From Nocardioides sp. S-1144 (lineage in GTDB: Bacteria > Actinomycetota > Actinomycetes > Propionibacteriales > Nocardioidaceae), in the NCBI RefSeq assembly GCF_005954645.2, contig NZ_CP040695.2, positions 1,612,001 through 1,676,000 of the forward strand: a DNA stretch of 64,000 nucleotides, in the 5' to 3' direction. Under the pieces are notes generated by a model. It was not told the DNA's origin, did not search any database, and saw only the letters and a list, made by a program, of their open reading frames with translations. The stretch's first letter is position 1. Every line of letters begins with the position of its first letter. Position numbers and translations under genes: made by a program. This document shows positions 28,747 to 38,020 of the stretch, in pieces.

Positions 28747-29151
28747 TCAGCTGCCGGCGGAGATCTTCTCGATCAGCGCCGTGGTGGAGATGGCCGGCGT
28801 GCGCGGGAGGTAGACGACCTCGCAGATGTCCTCGAACTCGTCGAAGCGCCCGGCCCAGTCGTCGCCCATCACCAGCACGTCGGCGGCGTGCTCGGTGATG
28901 TAGTGCCGCTTGAGCTCGAGGCTCTCCTCCACGAACACCGCGTCGACCGGCTTGAGCGCCGCCACGATCGCCAGTCGCTCGGCCTGGCTGAAGACGGGCG
29001 CACGGCCCTTCTTGCGCAGGTTGAGCTCGTCGGCCGAGACACCGACGACCAGCCGGTCACCGAGCTCGGCGGCCCGCTGGATGACGCGGAGGTGGCCGAC
29101 GTGGAAGACGTCGAACGTGCCGAAGGTGATGACGGTGCGGCTCTCGGGCAT
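28747..29151 (-). CDS. TagD-like glycerol-3-phosphate cytidylyltransferase family protein
   Basis: A 134-residue nucleotidyltransferase with the family motifs GTFDVFHVGHLRVI (HxGH, near residues 10-23) and ISTTALIEKI at the C terminus. It should couple CTP to a phosphorylated alcohol such as glycerol 3-phosphate, giving a CDP-activated precursor for cell-envelope polymers. Length matches TagD. It lies downstream of nothing obviously related and upstream of the metalloprotease on the same strand. A GGAGG sits about 10 nt before ATG 29151. Confidence 0.88.
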   Translation of the reverse strand: MPESRTVITFGTFDVFHVGHLRVIQRAAELGDRLVVGVSADELNLRKKGRAPVFSQAERLAIVAALKPVDAVFVEESLELKRHYITEHAADVLVMGDDWAGRFDEFEDICEVVYLPRTPAISTTALIEKISAGS

Positions 29152-29201
29152 GGGGGCAAGCCTCCCACGACGGACGCCCAGGACTGCGCAAGGATGGGCC
29201 G

Positions 29202-30524
29202 ATGCCGACCACTGCTTTCCGGGACGACGCGCCCGGACCCGCGCCCGGGACGCCGCCCCGGACCGCGCCGGTGCCCGCGCTCGCCGCCGACCCGGCGGCC
29301 GACGCCCTCCGGCTGCGGGCCCTGCGCCGGATGCGGGCGGTGGCCCTGTCGCTGCTCGTCCTCGCCGCCGTCGTCTACGCCGTGACGCTCGACCGCGACG
29401 GCTTCCTCGGCTTCGTCAACGCCGGCGCCGAGGCCTCGATGGTCGGCGCCATCGCCGACTGGTTCGCCGTGACGGCCCTGTTCCGCCACCCCCTCGGCCT
29501 GCCGATCCCGCACACCGCGCTGATCCCGCGCCGCAAGGACGACCTCGGGCGTGGTCTGGAGGACTTCGTCGGGGAGAACTTCCTCCAGGAGGGGATCATC
29601 CGCGACCGGATCGGTGCCGCCGGCGTGTCGGCGCGGCTGGGGGAGTGGCTCGGCGAGGAGGCCAACGCGCGGCGGGTGGTCGACGAGGTCGCCGAGGTCG
29701 CCTCCATCGCGCTCGGGAAGGTGCGCGACGAGCACGTCGAGGCCCTGGTGACCGAGGCGCTGGTGCCGCGGTTCCGCGACGAGCCGATCGCCCCGCTGCT
29801 GGGCGGGCTGCTGGGCGAGGCGGTGCGTGACGACGTCCACCACGGGCTGGTCGACCTGCTCTTCGCCGAGCTGCACGACTGGCTGCGGGAGAACCCCGGC
29901 ACCGTCCAGGCGGTCATCGAGGAGCGCGCGCCGTGGTGGGCGCCCGACAGCCTCAACGAGAAGGTGTCGGCCCGCGCCCACGTCGAGATGGTGAAGTGGG
30001 TCGGCGACATCCGCTCCGACCCCGACCACCGGGCCCGCCGGGCGCTCGACTCGATGCTCGCCCAGCTGGCCACCGACCTGCTCGAGGACCCCTCGACCCA
30101 GGAGCGCGCCGAGCGGCTCAAGACCCGGCTGCTGGAGCACCCGGCGGTCGTCACGTCCGGGATCTCGCTGTGGAAGGCGCTGCAGCGGGCGCTGCGCACC
30201 TCGCTCGCCGACCCCGACGGGGCGGTGCGCGCCCGCCTGCTGACCGAGGTCTCGAGCTTCTCGGCCCGCCTCGGCGAGGACGCCGCCCTGCGCCGCCGGC
30301 TGGACGGGCTGGCCGCCGACGCGGTGGTCTTCGTCGTCGAGCGCTACGGCCGCGACCTCACCGCCGTCATCACCCACACCATCGAGCAGTGGGACGGCCG
30401 GGAGGCCGCGAAGAAGATCGAGCTGCACGTCGGGCGCGACCTGCAGTTCATCCGGATCAACGGCACGATCGTCGGTGGACTGGTGGGGGTGCTCATCCAC
30501 ACGATCGCGGTGGTGATTCACTGA
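29202..30524 (+). CDS. DUF445 family membrane protein
   Basis: A 440-residue protein with one or two N-terminal membrane spans (VALSLLVLAAVVYAVTL and ASMVGAIADWFAVTALF) then a long helical, charged region and a final hydrophobic segment (IVGGLVGVLIHTIAVVIH). This is the DUF445/YheB arrangement: an inner membrane protein with a large soluble coiled-coil body. Function is not established. It starts at ATG 29202, 50 nt from the divergent TagD-like gene, and the S4 gene follows 4 nt after its stop, so the two are probably co-transcribed. Confidence 0.85.
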   Translation: MPTTAFRDDAPGPAPGTPPRTAPVPALAADPAADALRLRALRRMRAVALSLLVLAAVVYAVTLDRDGFLGFVNAGAEASMVGAIADWFAVTALFRHPLGLPIPHTALIPRRKDDLGRGLEDFVGENFLQEGIIRDRIGAAGVSARLGEWLGEEANARRVVDEVAEVASIALGKVRDEHVEALVTEALVPRFRDEPIAPLLGGLLGEAVRDDVHHGLVDLLFAELHDWLRENPGTVQAVIEERAPWWAPDSLNEKVSARAHVEMVKWVGDIRSDPDHRARRALDSMLAQLATDLLEDPSTQERAERLKTRLLEHPAVVTSGISLWKALQRALRTSLADPDGAVRARLLTEVSSFSARLGEDAALRRRLDGLAADAVVFVVERYGRDLTAVITHTIEQWDGREAAKKIELHVGRDLQFIRINGTIVGGLVGVLIHTIAVVIH

Positions 30525-30528
30525 TCCC

Positions 30529-30774
30529 ATGGCAGACCCCGTGCACGTGGCGATCGAGGACGAGTCGATCAAGCTGGGCCAGTTCCTGAAGCTCGCGAAT
30601 CTCGTCGAGTCCGGCTCCGAGGCCAAGCACCTCCTGGCCGCCGGCCAGGTCAAGGTGAACGGCGCCGCCGAGACCCGGCGCGGCCGTCAGCTCGTCAATG
30701 GCGACCTGGTCTCGGTCGCCGCGCAGTCGGCTCGCGTGAGCGACGGCAGCACCCCTGACGACTTCCCCTGGTGA
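30529..30774 (+). CDS. S4-domain RNA-binding protein
   Basis: An 81-residue protein that is essentially a single S4 RNA-binding domain (IKLGQFLKLANLV, AKHLLAAGQVKVNG, GRQLVNGDLV). Small S4 proteins bind structured RNA, usually rRNA or tRNA on stalled ribosomes. It starts 4 nt after the DUF445 stop and is probably translated from the same message. The exact partner is unknown. Confidence 0.88.
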   Translation: MADPVHVAIEDESIKLGQFLKLANLVESGSEAKHLLAAGQVKVNGAAETRRGRQLVNGDLVSVAAQSARVSDGSTPDDFPW

Positions 30775-30784
30775 GCGGCGCCCG

Positions 30785-30801
30785 CGAGGGCTGAGCCCTC
30801 G
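30785..30801. terminator. Terminator hairpin between S4 and FKBP genes
   Basis: CGAGGG-CTGAG-CCCTCG, extended on the outside by GCCCG / GGGC with one mismatch, sits 11 nt after the S4 stop in the gap to the convergent FKBP gene. It could serve both directions. Confidence 0.5.
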
Positions 30802-30891
30802 GGCGAACGCGCGGACCCGGGCCCGCACCGGACGACGTCCACCGGCGGGCGAGCACGCTCGCGCACGGCCGGCGGACGCCTCCGGGTCGGG

Positions 30892-31260
30892 TCAGCGGAC
30901 CTCGAGCAGGTCGACGACGAAGATCAGGGTCTCGCCGGGCTTGATGACGCCACCGGCGCCGCGGTCGCCGTAGCCGAGGTGCGGCGGGATGACGAGCTGG
31001 CGGCGTCCGCCGACCTTCATGCCCTGCACACCCTGGTCCCAGCCCGAGATGACCTGGCCGATGCCCAGGCGGAACTGGAGCGGCTCACCGCGGTTGTAGG
31101 AGGCGTCGAACTCCTCGCCGCTGGAGTGGGCGACGCCGACGTAGTGGACCTTGACGGTCTGTCCGGCGGCGGCCTCGGGGCCGTCGCCCTCGACGACGTC
31201 GGTGACGACCAGGTCGGCGGGGGGTTCGAAGTCGGGGAAGTCGATCTCGGGCTTGTCCAT
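30892..31260 (-). CDS. FKBP-type peptidyl-prolyl cis-trans isomerase
   Basis: A 122-residue single-domain FKBP without signal peptide, so a cytoplasmic folding catalyst. Family segments seen are VKVHYVGVAHSSGEEFDASYNRGEP, FRLGIGQVISGWDQGVQGMKVGGRR, IPPHLGYGDRGAGG and PGETLIFVVDLLEV. ATG 31260 (MDKPEIDFPDF) is the natural start for this family; an upstream extension to 31329 has no supporting features. It is divergent from the large repeat protein gene. Confidence 0.93.
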   Translation of the reverse strand: MDKPEIDFPDFEPPADLVVTDVVEGDGPEAAAGQTVKVHYVGVAHSSGEEFDASYNRGEPLQFRLGIGQVISGWDQGVQGMKVGGRRQLVIPPHLGYGDRGAGGVIKPGETLIFVVDLLEVR

Positions 31261-31381
31261 GCCACCAGCGTAGAGGGCTGTTTCGGAGCGGTCGTACATG
31301 GATGCGGGGTCCCCGGGTACGGCACGCACCGATCGACCTCTCCGTCACCCCCACGGTGACCATCCCCCCAGGAGACCTCCC

Positions 31382-34300
31382 GTGCGCTCATCGCCGCCCG
31401 CCCACCGCCCACCTCGACGAGCCCTGCACGGAGCGGTCGGTCTCGCCACGGCGGTCGCCCTGGCCCTCGCCGTCCCCGCGCCGGCGCAGGCCGACCCGGT
31501 CCCGGCCACCTACGCCGCCGAGGCCCGGGGCGGCATCGTCGACCTCCAGGCCTCGCTGCTCGGTGAGAGCGTCGCGGGCGTCACCGTCGGCCACTCCCGC
31601 GCGACGACCGACACCACCACGACGCAGCGGGTCTCGGCCCGCAGCGCCAACCTCGACGTGGCCCTCGGGGGCACGGCGCTGCCCAGCGACGCCGAGACCG
31701 CCGCGGCGCCGCCGTCCTCCGACCCGGCCCAGCGCACCCTGCTCCCGGTGCGGCTGGGGGTCGCCGGCGTCGGTGCCATCACCGGCGACGTGGCCGCTGC
31801 CTACACCGACGACCGGTCCTGCGTCCCGCTCGCGAACGGCGTCCGTCGCCTCGGGTACGCACGGACCCAGCTCGCCGACCTGACGGTGCTCGGCGTGCTC
31901 GGCCTGCTCAACACGCTGAAGGTGTCGGCGTCGGAGACCACGAGCACCACCGAGCTCGTCGACCGGCCCAGCGGCGACGACCTCGTGCGCTCCACGACCC
32001 GCACCTCCGTCGGCGACGTCTCGGTCCTCAACGGCCTCGCGGTCGTGAAGGTGGCCAGCCCGGTCACGATGACCGCGACCGCCGGTGGGGGCGCCGGTCA
32101 GACCACCTACTCGAACCCGGCCGTCACGGTCACCGTCGCCGGCGCGACCACCACGGTGCGTCCCGTCGACGGTCGGGTCGGCTTCACCCTGGGCATCCCG
32201 GGCGTGCTGACGGCGCGCCTGGGCGTCACGGCCTTCGCGCCCACGACGTCGACCACCAGCACCACCGCCGACGCCGACCTCGACGCCGTCGTGGGCCTCG
32301 ACCTGGTCGTGCGCGGTCTCCTCGTCGGCCAGGTCGCCGACGTGCGCCTGGGCGTGGGCGAGATGCACGCCTCGGCCAGCGCGCCCGTCGACGGCGTCGG
32401 GTGCGACGCCCCGCCGACCGACGACGCCGACGGCGACGGCCTCACCGACGAGCAGGAGGTCGACGAGACCGGGACCGACCCGGACGACGCCGACAGCGAC
32501 GACGACGGCGTCTCGGACGCCGGCGAGGACCCGGACGCCGACGGCCTCACGAACCTCGAGGAGGTCGGCCTCGGCACCGACCCGCGCGACGCCGACACCG
32601 ACGGTGACGGCCTCGACGACGGCAACGAGGTCAACACCACCGAGACCGACCCGCTCGACCCCGACACCGACGACGGCGGCGTGGACGACGGCACCGAGGT
32701 CGGCGCCGGCACCGACCCGCTCGACCCCGCCGACGACGACACGCCGGTCGACGTGGACGGCGACGACGACGGGCTGAGCGACGCCGAGGAGCTCGAGCTC
32801 GGCACGGACCCGGCCGACCCCGACAGCGACGACGACGGACTCGGCGACGGCGCCGAGGTGAACCTGCACCTGACCGACCCGCTCGACGCCGACAGCGACG
32901 ACGGCGGCATCGGCGACGGGGTGGAGGTCGCGCGCGGCACCGACCCGAACGACGCCACCGACGACCTCCCGGCCGACCAGGACGGCGACGGCGACGGCCT
33001 CACCGACGCCGAGGAGGCCACGGCCGGCACCGACCCGGAGAACCCCGACACCGACGGTGACGGGCTGCTCGACGGGGCCGAGGTCAACACCCACGAGACG
33101 GACCCGCTCGACGCCGACACCGACGACGGCGGCGTCAACGACGGCGCCGAGGTCACCCGCGGCACCGACCCGCTCGACGGCAGCGACGACTTCCCGGTCG
33201 CCGGCGACGGTGACGGCGACGGGCTGACCGACGCCGAGGAGGCCACGGCCGGCACCGACCCGGAGAACCCCGACACCGACGGTGACGGCCTGCTCGACGG
33301 CGAGGAGGTCAAGACCCACGGCACCGACCCGCTGGAGCCGGACACCGACGAGGGCGGCGTCGACGACGGCGCCGAGGTCGCGAACGGCACCGACCCGCTG
33401 GACGGCGCCGACGACACCCCCGTCGCCGGCGACGGTGACGGCGACGGGCTCACCGACGCCGAGGAGGCCACGGCCGGCACCGACCCGGAGAACCCCGACA
33501 CCGACGGTGACGGGCTGCTCGACGGGGCCGAGGTCAACACCCACGAGACCGACCCGCTGGACGCCGACACCGACGACGGCGGCGTGACCGACGGCGCCGA
33601 GGTCACCCGCGGCACCGACCCGCTCGACGGCAGCGACGACTTCCCGGCCGTCGAGGACGGTGACGGCGACGGGCTGACCGACGCCGAGGAGACCGCGGCC
33701 GGCACCGACCCGGAGAATCCCGACACCGACGGTGACGGGCTGCTCGACGGCGAGGAGGTCAACACCCACGGCACCGACCCGACCAAGGCCGACACCGACG
33801 CCGGTGGGGTGGGCGACGGCATCGAGGTCGCGCGCGGCACCGACCCGCTCCTCGCCTCCGACGACGTGGTCGCCCCGGACGACGGCGACGGCGACGGTCT
33901 CACCGACGCCGAGGAGGCCGAGGCCGGCACCGACCCCGAGAACCCGGACACCGACGGTGACGGGCTGCTCGACGGCGCCGAGCTCAACACCTACGAGACC
34001 GACCCGACCAAGGCCGACACCGACGGCGGCGGGATCGGTGACGGCGTCGAGGTCGGCCGGGGGAGCGACCCGCTCGACCCGGCTGACGACCAGCCGGCGG
34101 GTGAGGGCGGCGACGGCGACGGCGACGGGCTGACCGACGCCGAGGAGGCCGAGGCCGGCACCGACCCCGAGAACCCGGACACCGACGGTGACGGGCTGCT
34201 CGACGGTGCCGAGGTCAACACCTACGGCACCGACCCGACCAGGGCCGACACCGACGGCGGCGGGATCGGCGACGGCGTCGAGGTCGACCGGGGCACCGAC

Positions 34301-34957
34301 CCGCTCGACGCGGCCGACGACCGGCCGGTCCCCGCCAACCCGGACACCGACGGTGACGGCCTCACCAACGCCCAGGAGCAGGCGCTGGGCACGGATCCCC
34401 GCAACCCCGACACCGACGGGGACGGCGTCCGCGACGGCACCGAGGTCAAGGGGCCCCACCCCGCCTACGCCTCGTGCCGCACGTCGCCGCTGCGAGCCGA
34501 CACCGATCGCGACGGCCTCAGCGACGGGCGCGAGGTCAACGGCGTCCGGCTGACCCAGAAGGTGCGGCTCCGGGGCAGCAACAAGCCGATCGGGCTGGTC
34601 CGGCCCAACCCGTGCGCCAAGGACACCGACAAGGACGGGCTGGCCGACCAGCGCGAGGTGCGGGGCTCGAAGATCAAGCAGGTGGTCCGGATCAAGGGCG
34701 GGACCTACAAGATCGGCCTCAAGCGCAGCAACCCGGTCGCCAGGGACAGCGACGGCGACGGGCTCAGCGACAAGCAGGAGATCACCGGCAGCAAGAACAA
34801 GCGGTACCAGAGGCGCAAGACCAACCCGGTCGACTTCGACACCGACCGCGGAGGCGTCAGCGACGGCTCCGAGGTGCGGCAGAAGTCCGACCCGTCGAAC
34901 GTCTTCTCCGGGCCGCAGCGCTCACCGTCGGCGCGGAGCGGCGCGACGACGGGCTGA
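31382..34957 (+). CDS. Secreted protein with thrombospondin type 3 (calcium-binding) repeats
   Basis: A 1191-residue exported protein. GTG 31382 with AGGAGA 6 nt upstream begins a signal peptide (hydrophobic [18 protein letters not shown]); the longer frame from 31298 lacks a good signal. Residues about 40-340 form a Thr/Ser-rich beta-type domain of the choice-of-anchor P kind. From about residue 345 to 1170 it consists of Asp-rich thrombospondin type 3 repeats ([19 protein letters not shown]) that bind calcium ions. Six long modules of 75 residues are nearly identical. No sortase signal or membrane anchor is visible at the C terminus. A surface or matrix role is inferred. Confidence 0.85.
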   Translation: MRSSPPAHRPPRRALHGAVGLATAVALALAVPAPAQADPVPATYAAEARGGIVDLQASLLGESVAGVTVGHSRATTDTTTTQRVSARSANLDVALGGTALPSDAETAAAPPSSDPAQRTLLPVRLGVAGVGAITGDVAAAYTDDRSCVPLANGVRRLGYARTQLADLTVLGVLGLLNTLKVSASETTSTTELVDRPSGDDLVRSTTRTSVGDVSVLNGLAVVKVASPVTMTATAGGGAGQTTYSNPAVTVTVAGATTTVRPVDGRVGFTLGIPGVLTARLGVTAFAPTTSTTSTTADADLDAVVGLDLVVRGLLVGQVADVRLGVGEMHASASAPVDGVGCDAPPTDDADGDGLTDEQEVDETGTDPDDADSDDDGVSDAGEDPDADGLTNLEEVGLGTDPRDADTDGDGLDDGNEVNTTETDPLDPDTDDGGVDDGTEVGAGTDPLDPADDDTPVDVDGDDDGLSDAEELELGTDPADPDSDDDGLGDGAEVNLHLTDPLDADSDDGGIGDGVEVARGTDPNDATDDLPADQDGDGDGLTDAEEATAGTDPENPDTDGDGLLDGAEVNTHETDPLDADTDDGGVNDGAEVTRGTDPLDGSDDFPVAGDGDGDGLTDAEEATAGTDPENPDTDGDGLLDGEEVKTHGTDPLEPDTDEGGVDDGAEVANGTDPLDGADDTPVAGDGDGDGLTDAEEATAGTDPENPDTDGDGLLDGAEVNTHETDPLDADTDDGGVTDGAEVTRGTDPLDGSDDFPAVEDGDGDGLTDAEETAAGTDPENPDTDGDGLLDGEEVNTHGTDPTKADTDAGGVGDGIEVARGTDPLLASDDVVAPDDGDGDGLTDAEEAEAGTDPENPDTDGDGLLDGAELNTYETDPTKADTDGGGIGDGVEVGRGSDPLDPADDQPAGEGGDGDGDGLTDAEEAEAGTDPENPDTDGDGLLDGAEVNTYGTDPTRADTDGGGIGDGVEVDRGTDPLDAADDRPVPANPDTDGDGLTNAQEQALGTDPRNPDTDGDGVRDGTEVKGPHPAYASCRTSPLRADTDRDGLSDGREVNGVRLTQKVRLRGSNKPIGLVRPNPCAKDTDKDGLADQREVRGSKIKQVVRIKGGTYKIGLKRSNPVARDSDGDGLSDKQEITGSKNKRYQRRKTNPVDFDTDRGGVSDGSEVRQKSDPSNVFSGPQRSPSARSGATTG
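32981..34335 (+). repeat. 225-bp tandem repeats inside the thrombospondin-repeat gene
   Basis: Near-identical modules start at 32981, 33206, 33431, 33656 and 33881, each exactly 225 nt apart, and a sixth at 34112 after 231 nt. Each encodes about 75 residues opening with [10 protein letters not shown]. High DNA identity makes copy number change by slippage or recombination likely. Confidence 0.85.
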
Positions 34958-34964
34958 GCGGTCG

Positions 34965-35006
34965 CCGCGCCGGCTGCCCCGTGTCCGCACGGAGCAGCCG
35001 GCGCGG
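34965..35006. terminator. Bidirectional terminator between repeat protein and CBS genes
   Basis: A perfect 13-bp stem (CCGCGCCGGCTGC at 34965-34977 and its complement at 34994-35006) with a 16-nt loop stands between two convergent genes. Confidence 0.6.
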
Positions 35007-35044
35007 TCGGTCCGCACCGGCGGGCGCCCCCCGGTCCGGGCGGG

Positions 35045-35476
35045 TCAGGACTGGTGCACGTAGGAGTCGAGCTGGTCGCGCTCGAACTGCAGCTGGCCGA
35101 TCTTGTGCTTGACGACGTCGCCGATCGAGACGATGCCGACGAGCCGGCCGTCGTCGACCACCGGGACGTGCCGGAAGCGCCGCGAGGTCATCGTCGTCAT
35201 GACCTGGTCGAGGTCGTCGTCGGGCCCGCACGTCTCGACCTCGGAGGTCATGATCGCCGCGACCGTGTTGTTGACGACCGTGCCGTCGGCGTGGAGGTGG
35301 CGCACGACGTCGCGCTCGCTGACGATGCCGTCGAGCGAGGCCCCGTCGGCGCTGACGACCAGGGCCCCGATGTTGTGCTCGGCGAGGAGGGCGAGGAGCT
35401 CGCGCACCCCCGCCTGAGGAGTGATGGTGACGATGGCGTGGCTCGCCTTGGCCTCGAGGATCTCGCCGATGCGCAT
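35045..35476 (-). CDS. CBS domain-containing protein
   Basis: A 143-residue protein made of a CBS pair (Bateman module): first about residues 10-65 (IGALVVSADGASLDGIVSERDVV), second about 75-128 (RRFRHVPVVDDGRLVGIVSIGDVV). Such stand-alone modules bind adenosine nucleotides and often modulate partner proteins. ATG 35476 lies 6 nt after a TACCTT -10 box, pointing to a leaderless mRNA, and a CRP-like dyad is just upstream. Partner unknown. Confidence 0.9.
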   Translation of the reverse strand: MRIGEILEAKASHAIVTITPQAGVRELLALLAEHNIGALVVSADGASLDGIVSERDVVRHLHADGTVVNNTVAAIMTSEVETCGPDDDLDQVMTTMTSRRFRHVPVVDDGRLVGIVSIGDVVKHKIGQLQFERDQLDSYVHQS

Positions 35477-35504
35477 GGGCCGAAGGTAACCGTCACGGGC
35501 TCCG

Positions 35505-35518
35505 GTGACCAGGGTCAC
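35505..35518. promoter_or_regulatory. CRP-like dyad upstream of CBS gene
   Basis: GTGA-CCAGGG-TCAC matches the CRP core; the wider sequence GGTGACCAGGGTCACT is a strong palindrome. It lies 29-42 nt upstream of the start codon of the minus-strand CBS gene, overlapping the expected -35 region of its leaderless promoter. Confidence 0.35.
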
Positions 35519-35566
35519 TCCCACCCGCCGGTCCCGGCCCCGGCCGGGGCCCGACGGCCCCCGGGC

Positions 35567-36460
35567 TCAGTCGGCCGGCTCGTCGGAGGTGCGGACCCGC
35601 CGCGACCAGAGGTCGCTGACGCTCCCGGGGCCCGACGACGGCCAGTCGGCGTCGCCGTCGTGGTCGTCGGGCAGCCCGCCGAGGAACGACAGCGCCGCCT
35701 CGTGCAGGTGCCCGTTGGAGGCCAGGACGTTGCCGCCCCACGGGCCGTCGGAGCCGTCGAGGGAGGTGAACCGGCCCCCGGCCTCGCGGACGATGATGTC
35801 GAGCGCGGCCATGTCGTAGACCTCGAGCTCGGGCTCGGCGGCGAGGTCGACGGCCCCCTCGGCGAGGAGCATGTAGGACCAGAAGTCGCCGTAGGCGCGG
35901 GTGCGCCAGCAGCGGCGCGCGAGCGACATGAAGTCGTCGAGGCGCCCGCGCTCCTCCCAGCCGTGGAACGAGGCGTACGACAGCGAGGCGTCCTCGAGCC
36001 GGCGCACGTCGGAGACCTGCATCGCCGTGGCCTTGAGCAGCGAGCGGCCGGTGTAGGCGCCGCCGCCCTTGGAGGCCCACCAGCGGCGCTGGAGCTGCGG
36101 GGCCGACACGACGCCGAGCACGACCTCGTCGTCGACGGCGAGCGCGATCAGCGTGGCCCACACGGGCACGCCGCGGACGAAGTTCTTGGTCCCGTCGATC
36201 GGGTCGACGATCCAGCGGCGCTTGGAGTTGCCGCTGCTCCCCTGCTCCTCGCCGGTGATGGCGTCGCGCGAGCGCACCCGCGACAGGGTGCGCCGGATGC
36301 CCTCCTCGACGGCCTGGTCGGCGTCGGTGACCGGGGTGAGGTCCGGCTTGCTCATCACGTGCAGGTCGAGCGCCTTGAACCGGGCGCTGGTCAGCGAGTC
36401 GGCGTCGTCGGCCAGCACGTGGGCCAGCCGGAGGTCGTCGGTGTAATCGGGGTGCGCCAC
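35567..36460 (-). CDS. hisN: Inositol monophosphatase-like histidinol-phosphatase
   Basis: A 297-residue magnesium-dependent phosphatase of the IMPase fold. The metal-site motif is WIVDPIDGTKNFVRG, with the upstream GEEQG and the downstream VYDMAALDIIVREAGG segments. In actinobacteria this type performs the histidinol phosphate step of histidine synthesis (HisN); inositol phosphate hydrolysis is the alternative. Start GTG 36460 is preferred because TAAGGT lies 7 nt upstream, giving a leaderless start; GTG 36469 would overlap that box. It is divergent from a DUF2231 gene. A downstream aromatic pathway gene (aroA) fits an amino-acid context. Confidence 0.85.
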   Translation of the reverse strand: MAHPDYTDDLRLAHVLADDADSLTSARFKALDLHVMSKPDLTPVTDADQAVEEGIRRTLSRVRSRDAITGEEQGSSGNSKRRWIVDPIDGTKNFVRGVPVWATLIALAVDDEVVLGVVSAPQLQRRWWASKGGGAYTGRSLLKATAMQVSDVRRLEDASLSYASFHGWEERGRLDDFMSLARRCWRTRAYGDFWSYMLLAEGAVDLAAEPELEVYDMAALDIIVREAGGRFTSLDGSDGPWGGNVLASNGHLHEAALSFLGGLPDDHDGDADWPSSGPGSVSDLWSRRVRTSDEPAD

Positions 36461-36467
36461 GCGCCTC

Positions 36468-36496
36468 ACCTTATTCTCATCCGTCTGGTTTAACGT
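36468..36496. promoter_or_regulatory. Divergent leaderless promoters of hisN and DUF2231 genes
   Basis: Minus-strand TAAGGT (36468-36473) is followed by 7 nt to the hisN GTG 36460. Plus-strand TAACGT (36491-36496) is followed by 6 nt to ATG 36503. Both have the spacing of leaderless actinobacterial transcripts. Confidence 0.45.
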
Positions 36497-36502
36497 TCAT
36501 CC

Positions 36503-36961
36503 ATGGAGATCAACGGACTGCCGCTGCACGCCCTCGTCGTGCACGCCGCGGTCGTGTTCGGACCGGTCGCCGCCCTCGCCGGCATCCTGTACGCCGTCGT
36601 GCCTCGCTGGCGCGACCGGCTGCGCTGGCCGCTCGTCGCCCTGGCCGCCGTCGCGCTCGTGTCGATCTGGGTGGCCTACCTGTCGGGGGAGAGCCTCGAG
36701 GAGGCCAACCCGACCTTCTACACCGACCCCGCCCGGGCCGAGCTGCTCGACACCCACGAGTCCCGCGCCAACCTGCTGCGGTTCTCGATCACCGGCTTCG
36801 CGGTGCTCGCCTTCGTCGCCGCCTGGCTGCACACCCGCTCCGGCACGACCCGGATCGCCCTCGGCGTGCTGGTGGCCGGCACCGCCGTGCTCTCGCTGGT
36901 CTACACCGTCCTCACCGGCGAGGCCGGCGCCCAGATGAAGTGGGCCGGCTACCAGAGCTGA
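36503..36961 (+). CDS. DUF2231 membrane protein
   Basis: A 152-residue protein with four predicted membrane spans (LVVHAAVVFGPVAALAGILYAVV, WPLVALAAVALVSIWVAYL, LRFSITGFAVLAFVAAWL, IALGVLVAGTAVLSLVYTVL). It opens with the INGLPLHALVVHAAV segment typical of DUF2231, which has conserved His residues within the first span. Function is unestablished. Its start is ATG 36503 directly behind a leaderless promoter. It converges on rsgA with a 15-nt gap. Confidence 0.88.
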   Translation: MEINGLPLHALVVHAAVVFGPVAALAGILYAVVPRWRDRLRWPLVALAAVALVSIWVAYLSGESLEEANPTFYTDPARAELLDTHESRANLLRFSITGFAVLAFVAAWLHTRSGTTRIALGVLVAGTAVLSLVYTVLTGEAGAQMKWAGYQS

Positions 36962-36976
36962 GCGCACCGCGTCGCG

Positions 36977-38020
36977 TCAGTAGTCGCTGACGCTACGCGC
37001 GGCGAGCAGCCGCCGGAACGACGAGACCCGCTCGGGGTCGGCCCGCCCAGCCGCGAGCGCCTCGTCGAGGCCGCACTCGGGCTCGTCCTCGCCGTGCGTG
37101 CACCCGCGCGGGCAGTCCTCGGTCATCTCGTCGAGGTCGGGGAAGGCGCCGATCAGGTCCTCGGGCCGCACGTGGGCCAGCCCGAAGGAGCGGATGCCCG
37201 GGGTGTCGATGATCCAGCCGCCGACCACGTCATCGGCCGTGCCGTCGGCCGTGCCGTCGACCGTGCCGTCGACCGTGCCGGGCAGCGCCAGCATGTAGGC
37301 CGACGTGGAGGTGTGGCGGCCCCGGCCGGTCACCGCGTTGACGATGCCGACCTCGCGGAAGGCGTCCGGCACGAGGGCGTTGACGAGGGTGGACTTGCCG
37401 ACGCCGCTCGACCCGACCAGCACGCTGGTGCGGCCCACGAGGTGCTCGCGCACCTCGGCCAGGTCGCCGCCGCGCTGCGTCACCACCCACGGCACCCCCA
37501 GCGAGCGGTAGGTCGACAGCAGCGACTCGGGGTCGCGCAGGTCGGCCTTGGTCAGGCACAGCAGCGGCTTCATGCCGGAGTCGTAGGCCGCGACCAGGGC
37601 CCGGTCGATCAGCCGGGGCTGCGGGTCCGGGTCGGCCAGCGCGGTGACGACGACGAGCTGCTCGGCGTTCGAGACGATGACCCGCTCGACGGGGTCGTCG
37701 TCGTCGGCGGTGCGGCGCAGGGTCGTCGTGCGCGGGACCACCTCGACGATGCGGGCCAGGGTGCCGTCGTCGCCGGAGGAGTCGCCGACGACGCGCACCC
37801 GGTCGCCCACGACGACGCCCTTGCGGCCCAGCGGACGCGCCTTGACCGCCAGCACGGTGGTCGCGCCGACCAGCAGGGTGAAGCGGCCGCGGTCCACGGT
37901 GACCACGACGCCCTCGACGGCGTCGTCGTAGGAGGGGCGCTCCTTGGTGCGGGGGCGGGTGCGGCGCCGGGGGCGGTCGTAGTGCTCGACGTCGTGGTCG
38001 GAGTAGCGGTGGCCCGACAT
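36977..38020 (-). CDS. rsgA: Ribosome small subunit-dependent GTPase A
   Basis: A 347-residue circularly permuted GTPase that helps 30S subunit maturation. An OB-fold lies at about residues 35-110, then the G motifs in permuted order: TKAD (G4), GSSGVGKST (G1) and DTPGIRSFG (G3). The C-terminal zinc site is C-x4-C-x-H-x5-C (CPRGCTHGEDEPEC). Between G1 and G3 there is an unusual GTVDGTVDGTADGTAD insert encoded by a 12-nt repeat. The start overlaps the aroA stop by one base (TGATG), so it is coupled to aroA. Confidence 0.95.
   Translation of the reverse strand: MSGHRYSDHDVEHYDRPRRRTRPRTKERPSYDDAVEGVVVTVDRGRFTLLVGATTVLAVKARPLGRKGVVVGDRVRVVGDSSGDDGTLARIVEVVPRTTTLRRTADDDDPVERVIVSNAEQLVVVTALADPDPQPRLIDRALVAAYDSGMKPLLCLTKADLRDPESLLSTYRSLGVPWVVTQRGGDLAEVREHLVGRTSVLVGSSGVGKSTLVNALVPDAFREVGIVNAVTGRGRHTSTSAYMLALPGTVDGTVDGTADGTADDVVGGWIIDTPGIRSFGLAHVRPEDLIGAFPDLDEMTEDCPRGCTHGEDEPECGLDEALAAGRADPERVSSFRRLLAARSVSDY
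37233..37280 (-). repeat. 12-nt tandem repeat inside rsgA
   Basis: Four in-frame copies: TCGGCCGTGCCG twice then TCGACCGTGCCG twice (plus-strand reading), encoding a GT[V/A]D tetrapeptide four times. It sits in the switch-proximal loop ahead of DTPG. Units are multiples of three, so changes in number keep the frame. Confidence 0.85.

Noticed and set aside
31388..34459. A 1023-residue antisense frame under the thrombospondin-repeat gene
   Set aside because: It mirrors the repeats and has no independent domain or start signal.
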